A program made the position numbers and the translations under genes. Below are positions 60,752-64,000 of a stretch of 64,000 nucleotides of DNA, one piece after another; position 1 is the first letter of the stretch; each line of letters opens with the position of its first letter. The notes under the pieces were generated by a model that was given only the letters and a program-made list of their open reading frames with translations, did no database searches and had not been told where the DNA came from. The DNA is from Halobacteriales archaeon QH_7_65_31 (GTDB lineage Archaea > Halobacteriota > Halobacteria > Halobacteriales > Haloarculaceae). The stretch is from positions 143,363 to 207,362 of the forward strand of contig PXQU01000004.1 of assembly GCA_003021785.1 (NCBI GenBank), given 5' to 3'.

Positions 60752-61990
60752 CTTCCTGCTTCCACGACGCACTTTGCAGACACCGAGGTATCCACAGGGA
60801 GTGCAGTCTCCACAGGCGTTAATTCGGAGTGTCCCGCTCCTAACCGCTTCGTGATACCGCGAGCAAGAATATTCCACGCCGCGTTCGCGTCTCTATCCGC
60901 CTCAAAGCCACACGCTGGACAGGAGTGTTCACGGACCCACAGCGGTTTGTCCGTCGAGACGCCGCAGGACGCACACTCTTTGGTCGTTCCGCGTGGGTTC
61001 ACCGCCACGAAGTGCGTTCCTTCGCGTTCGCACTTGTACTCAAGCATCCGCCGGAACGTCCCCCACGCCGCTCCGGCGCGGTTTCGTGAGTTGCCCGGCA
61101 GTTCGATCAACCCCTTCGCGTCCAAGTCTTCGACTGCCACCAAGTCGTACTCAGTGGCGTAGTAGTTTGAGAGTTTGTGGAGGAAATCACGACGTTTTCG
61201 CTTGAGGTCGGCGTGGCGTTCGGCCACGACGCACCGCTGTTTCTCCCAATTCGCGGAACCGTGCTGTTTCCGTGAGAGGTCACGCTGTGCGCGTTCTAAT
61301 CGTTCGCGTTCGTCCGAGAGGTCGAGCGATTTGACGGCGATTCCGTCCGTGTCGTGGGCGTACGTGAGAATCCCCACGTCGATACCAACGCACTGCTCGG
61401 GATTCTCCGGTTTCTCCGGCGGGTCGTCAGGTGTTTCAACACCGAGGATGGCGTACCACTTGCCGGTGGGTTCGCGTTTGATGATGACGGTCTTGATGTC
61501 GGCGTCGTCGGGGGGATCACGGTGGACGGTGATGGGAATCTCGCCGAGTTTCGAGAGCCACAGTTGCGCCCGGCCACTCGTGTTTTTGAGTTCGAAGCCG
61601 TCATCAGAAATCGTAGATTTCTGATTGCCCATCAGACGTAGTCTGATGACCGGATTGACTGTAGGTGAAACTACGGTACTCGCCCTTACCTTTCCACTTG
61701 AGCGTCCCGACGTGGTAGCCGTTCTCTTTGCGCCCACGAAGTGTTGAGAGGTTGTTGTACAGCCGTTGTACGACTTTCTGAAGAACCTTCGAGTGGACAC
61801 TTTTCAGGTCGGTCCACCACTGCTTGAGACTCGGCAAGAGCTTCTGTTCGCTGTATGCTGAGGTGTCATCGGTGCGGTTGAGACGGTAAAGAAAGTGGTT
61901 GTAGACCTGCCGACAGGTATCGACAGTCCACGCTAACTGCTTTTCGAGAGCGTCGGACGGTCGGAGCCGATACCTGTAGTTGTAGTTCAT
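60715..61990 (-). pseudogene. tnpB: IS1341-type TnpB (RNA-guided nuclease) gene, disrupted
   Basis: Two frames make up one protein. The first, from ATG 61990, reads MNYNYRYRLRPSDALEKQLA to YRSFTYSQSG; the second resumes FELKNTSGRAQLWLSKLGEI and continues to the stop at 60715. Between them are 52 extra bases that shift the frame and add a stop. RuvC residues are intact: GIDVGILTYAHD (Asp), LVAVEDLDAKGL (Glu) and ADRDANAAWNIL (Asp). The zinc ribbon is CASCGVST ... CPACGFEA. Usual length is ~400-430 residues, so little is missing. Confidence 0.85.
61601..61652 (-). repeat. 52-base double-hairpin insertion inside tnpB
   Basis: On the + strand it holds two perfect hairpins with a three-base loop: ATCAGAAATC, loop GTA, GATTTCTGAT (61603-61625), then CATCAGAC, loop GTA, GTCTGATG (61630-61648). 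Removing 52 bases restores the tnpB frame. The first stem recurs in the hairpin array at 62234, so these are related small elements. The exact borders could shift by a few bases. Confidence 0.65.
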
Positions 61991-62113
61991 CTACGAGCGT
62001 TCTTCGATGAGTTCGTCAAGTTTCTCTTGCACGAACGAGGACAGGCTCAGGTGATTCTCCTGAATCCACTCCTCTTGATCGTCGCGGATAGAGATGTTCT
62101 TGCGCGTTGTCAC
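61991..62113 (-). CDS. Small ribbon-helix-helix-like protein ahead of tnpB
   Basis: A 40-residue frame from GTG 62113 reading VTTRKNISIRDDQEEWIQEN followed by HLSLSSFVQEKLDELIEERS and TAG. It ends directly against the tnpB ATG at 61990. Too short for the ORF track. The ISIRDDQEEWI strand-helix pattern is that of CopG/Arc-type DNA-binding proteins. Small genes of this kind precede many haloarchaeal tnpB genes and could repress the element. Confidence 0.7.
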   Translation of the reverse strand: MTTRKNISIRDDQEEWIQENHLSLSSFVQEKLDELIEERS

Positions 62114-62206
62114 ACCATATAATACACAAACTACACAAATAAGATTTTCGATGGCGTAGGCCTGCGGGCCGAGTGTCAGACGTGTTCGATACTTGTGCGG
62201 CGTTAC

Positions 62207-62313
62207 CGAGACGCGAAGCGTCTCGTTCGCACACCAGAAATCGAAGATTTCTGGGGACGTCCTCAGAAACGCGCCGCGTTTCTGATGGGCCGCACAAGAG
62301 CTTCGCTCTTGTG
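62207..62313. repeat. Array of four triloop hairpins
   Basis: Four perfect hairpins in 107 bases: CGAGACGC loop GAA (62207-62225); CCAGAAATC loop GAA (62234-62254); TCAGAAACGC loop GCC (62263-62285); CACAAGAGC loop TTC (62293-62313). Each stem is 8-10 pairs and each loop three bases, but the stem sequences differ. The second resembles the first hairpin inserted in tnpB. No gene overlaps; the gap 62114-62419 holds otherwise only the tnpB promoter and an orphan stem. Confidence 0.7.
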
Positions 62314-62366
62314 AACGCTGTATCCCCTCCCTACTCGCTCCCTTCGGTCGCTCCTTGAGGGAGGGG
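62308..62366 (-). other. Second copy of the TnpB element 3' stem (possible orphan omega-RNA end)
   Basis: A nine-pair stem CCCCTCCCT with AGGGAGGGG (62324-62332 and 62358-62366) with a similar apical region and followed on the minus strand by GTTCACAAG, as at 60697-60751. One pair is changed in both arms (A-T there, T-A here), keeping the stem. It has no tnpB attached and may be the remnant of another element. Confidence 0.5.
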
Positions 62367-62419
62367 CATTAGCGCCTCAATTCAGATAACCTTGTAATCC
62401 CGCCCGTCGAGAACCGGAC

Positions 62420-62932
62420 GTGAACAAGAAAGGCCACGTTCTGAACGGAGTCCTCCTCGCGATCGGACTCGGCTACGTCCTCGAACCCGCCGGCGACGTA
62501 GCGACGTTCCGCACGATCGCCGCGACGCTCGTCCCCGTGACGCTCGGCGCACTGCTCCCCGACGTGGACACCGCGTTCGGCAAACACCGGAAGACCCTGC
62601 ATAACCTCCCGGTGCTCCTGATCGTCGCGGCCTACCCCATCTACTTCGGCAATCTCCAGTACGTCTGGATCGGCGTCGCCACCCACTACGCCCTCGATAT
62701 CATCGGCTCGCGGCGAGGGATCGCGCTCTTCTATCCGCTATCGAGCACCGAGTACGGCTTCCCGACCGGGGTGACGACCTCCTCGACGTACGCCGACGCG
62801 GTGACGGTCGTCGTGACGATCGTCGAGCTCGCGCTCATCGCCGTCGTCGTCCACGTCGTGCCGGGGTTGCTCGATACGGCGGTAGAATCGCTCCCGTACG
62901 CAGTCGAGAACACGACGAACGTGTTCTCGTGA
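62420..62932 (+). CDS. YdjM/DUF457-type membrane-bound metal-dependent hydrolase
   Basis: 170 residues from GTG. HVLNGVLLAIGLGYVL and GALLPDVDTAFGKHRKTLHN (Asp, His) with THYALDIIGSRRGIALFYPL match the YdjM/DUF457 family of integral membrane proteins with predicted metal ligands. About four spans. Function unknown. Confidence 0.8.
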   Translation: MNKKGHVLNGVLLAIGLGYVLEPAGDVATFRTIAATLVPVTLGALLPDVDTAFGKHRKTLHNLPVLLIVAAYPIYFGNLQYVWIGVATHYALDIIGSRRGIALFYPLSSTEYGFPTGVTTSSTYADAVTVVVTIVELALIAVVVHVVPGLLDTAVESLPYAVENTTNVFS

Positions 62933-62936
62933 GGGA

Positions 62937-63686
62937 TCAGTAGACGCTCACGTCGTCGAACCGGTCGCCGTACGCGACGTTCTCGGGATGCGTCGGCTCC
63001 GTCCCCGAGAGAAAGAGGCGGTCGATCTTCTTCCAGCTGTTCTCGTAGCCGAGATGCGCGTACTCCAGATGGCGGCGGAGGGCGTGATCGTAGCCGTCGC
63101 GATGGAAGACCCGCCTCGGCGCCTCGTCGCGGAACGCCGCCACGACCGACTCGCGGCTGTTGAGCGCCCCCTCGAACGCCGTCCACACCTCACCGACCGT
63201 GCCGCGGAGATGCGCGTACGAGGAGCCGAAGCCGGGAAGCCCCGTCTCGTCTGCGATCCGCTGTGCGCGCTCGTTCTGGTACTCCCGGTGTTTCGGGTTG
63301 TACACCTCTGCGGCCGAGAGCCTGTCGCGATACCGTCGGATCTCGTCGGGACCGAGACTGACGGTCGCGAACTCCGGGTGCGGGACGAGCCCGACGCCGT
63401 CCTGTCGGTCGAGTTCGGCCATCGCGCCGTCGAGGGTGATAAAGTCCGGAATCGGCTCCGAGAGTCCGAGCATCAGCACGTGGCGGCGCGAGCGCCAGTC
63501 GCCGGTGAACACCTCGCGAGCGGGGACGACGATGAGGTCCTCGTCGGCGAACCGGCGGGCGCGAGCGCGGATCTCGTCGAGCCGGATGAAATGCGGCGCG
63601 TAGACGATGGCGTCCAGCCCGCGCTGTTTCGCCCGACGCACGACGCGCTCGTCCAAGATCTTCACGTGTGGATCGACCCGGAACAC
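62937..63686 (-). CDS. PHP-domain metal-dependent phosphoesterase
   Basis: 249 residues. The N-terminal DPHVKILDERVVRRAKQRGL, then VYAPHFIRLDEIRARA, VVPAREVFTGDWRSRRHVLM and VGLVPHPEFATVSLG hold metal-binding His, Glu and Asp of the PHP fold. The first His motif is reduced (DPHVK instead of HxH), a variant seen in haloarchaeal PHP proteins. Confidence 0.82.
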   Translation of the reverse strand: MFRVDPHVKILDERVVRRAKQRGLDAIVYAPHFIRLDEIRARARRFADEDLIVVPAREVFTGDWRSRRHVLMLGLSEPIPDFITLDGAMAELDRQDGVGLVPHPEFATVSLGPDEIRRYRDRLSAAEVYNPKHREYQNERAQRIADETGLPGFGSSYAHLRGTVGEVWTAFEGALNSRESVVAAFRDEAPRRVFHRDGYDHALRRHLEYAHLGYENSWKKIDRLFLSGTEPTHPENVAYGDRFDDVSVY

Positions 63687-63773
63687 AGCCGACAGTGGAG
63701 CGAGGTCGGCTTATCCGTTTCCGTCGGCGGCGTATCCCGAACGTATAAATGCGACCGGGAGGAGAGTCGTCGT

Positions 63774-64000
63774 ATGTGGTCGTGTGCGATCGACGGCTGT
63801 GGCACGGAGACAGAGCGCGTCGAAGATCTCGTCGTCCATCAGGCGCAAGACCACGAGCGCGTCCAGTGTCCGGTGTGTGCGACGGTGCTTCCGGACGGCT
63901 ACTTCGCGATCAAACACACCTTCGAGGAGCACAGCCGGACGGACTTCATGCGGGCGTACGATGCCGACTCGAAGGACATCCGCCAGCGTGAGTCAGTCAT
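63774..64000 (+). CDS. Zinc-finger protein (partial, runs off the window)
   Basis: From ATG 63774 the frame stays open to the window edge (MWSCAIDGCGTETERVEDLV onward). CAIDGC with VVHQAQDH and CPVC with IKHTFEEH look like two C2H2-type zinc fingers in tandem. Conserved small DNA/RNA-binding proteins of this kind are common in haloarchaea. Absent from the ORF track because it has no stop in the window. Confidence 0.75.
   Translation, partial: MWSCAIDGCGTETERVEDLVVHQAQDHERVQCPVCATVLPDGYFAIKHTFEEHSRTDFMRAYDADSKDIRQRESV

Overview
The window comes from a halophilic archaeon (class Halobacteria). The signs are high-GC DNA encoding very acidic proteins, an Orc1/Cdc6 initiator, a TATA-binding protein gene, archaeosine tRNA-modification genes (RaSEA, TgtA, ArcS), TrmY, N-glycosylation genes of the Agl type, a dense set of archaeal toxin-antitoxin (TA) pairs, and many start codons about 25-30 bases downstream of a TATA-like box (leaderless transcripts). 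I do not assign a genus.

0-4.5 kb: a DUF2237 gene, a polyprenyl-phosphate sugar transferase, and then a probable replication origin. The origin is an orc1/cdc6 gene with six repeats upstream at 60-63 base spacing and two inverted copies downstream beside an AT-rich stretch. 4.5-13.9 kb: a surface-glycan cluster (ABC exporter, two GT4, an asparagine-synthase-like protein, an O-antigen ligase/polymerase-like protein, a GT2, an epimerase). Much of it is clearly AT-richer than the rest. Decayed gene fragments lie on both sides and inside it: a sulfoquinovose-synthase-like 5' end, an IS5-like transposase tail and a 2H-phosphoesterase-like fragment. 14.2-18.7 kb: an AglF-type nucleotidyltransferase, a VapBC pair, an STT3/AglB-like membrane protein with an altered WWDYG region, and a truncated VapC beside a partial copy of the aglB-like 5' end.

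18.7-32.4 kb: housekeeping and accessory genes: TA pairs, tbp, VanZ, an ABC-2 exporter, tRNA-Pro(CGG), a flavoprotein, a NUDIX hydrolase, a large membrane protein with a glycine-rich loop, and trmY. 32.4-48.3 kb: a second glycan cluster. Taken together it has a sugar N-formyltransferase, a Gfo/Idh/MocA dehydrogenase, a DegT aminotransferase, a UDP-HexNAc 6-dehydrogenase and a UDP-GlcNAc 2-epimerase, plus UDP-glucose dehydrogenase, five glycosyltransferases or related enzymes, a flippase, an alkaline-phosphatase-like protein and a methyltransferase/toroid fusion. The enzyme set resembles the bacterial Wbp pathway to 2,3-diamino-uronic acids, with formylation in place of acetylation (inference).

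48.4-60.5 kb: NikR-like regulator, the archaeosine genes, PncC/CinA, an aminotransferase, metallo-beta-lactamase and membrane proteins, an amber-interrupted PemK-like toxin and a frameshifted alpha/beta hydrolase. 60.7-62.4 kb: an IS1341-type TnpB element whose gene is broken by a 52-base insert made of two hairpins. Four more triloop hairpins and a second copy of the element's 3' stem (a possible orphan omega-RNA end) lie just upstream. 62.4-64 kb: a membrane hydrolase, a PHP-domain protein and the start of a zinc-finger protein that runs off the window.
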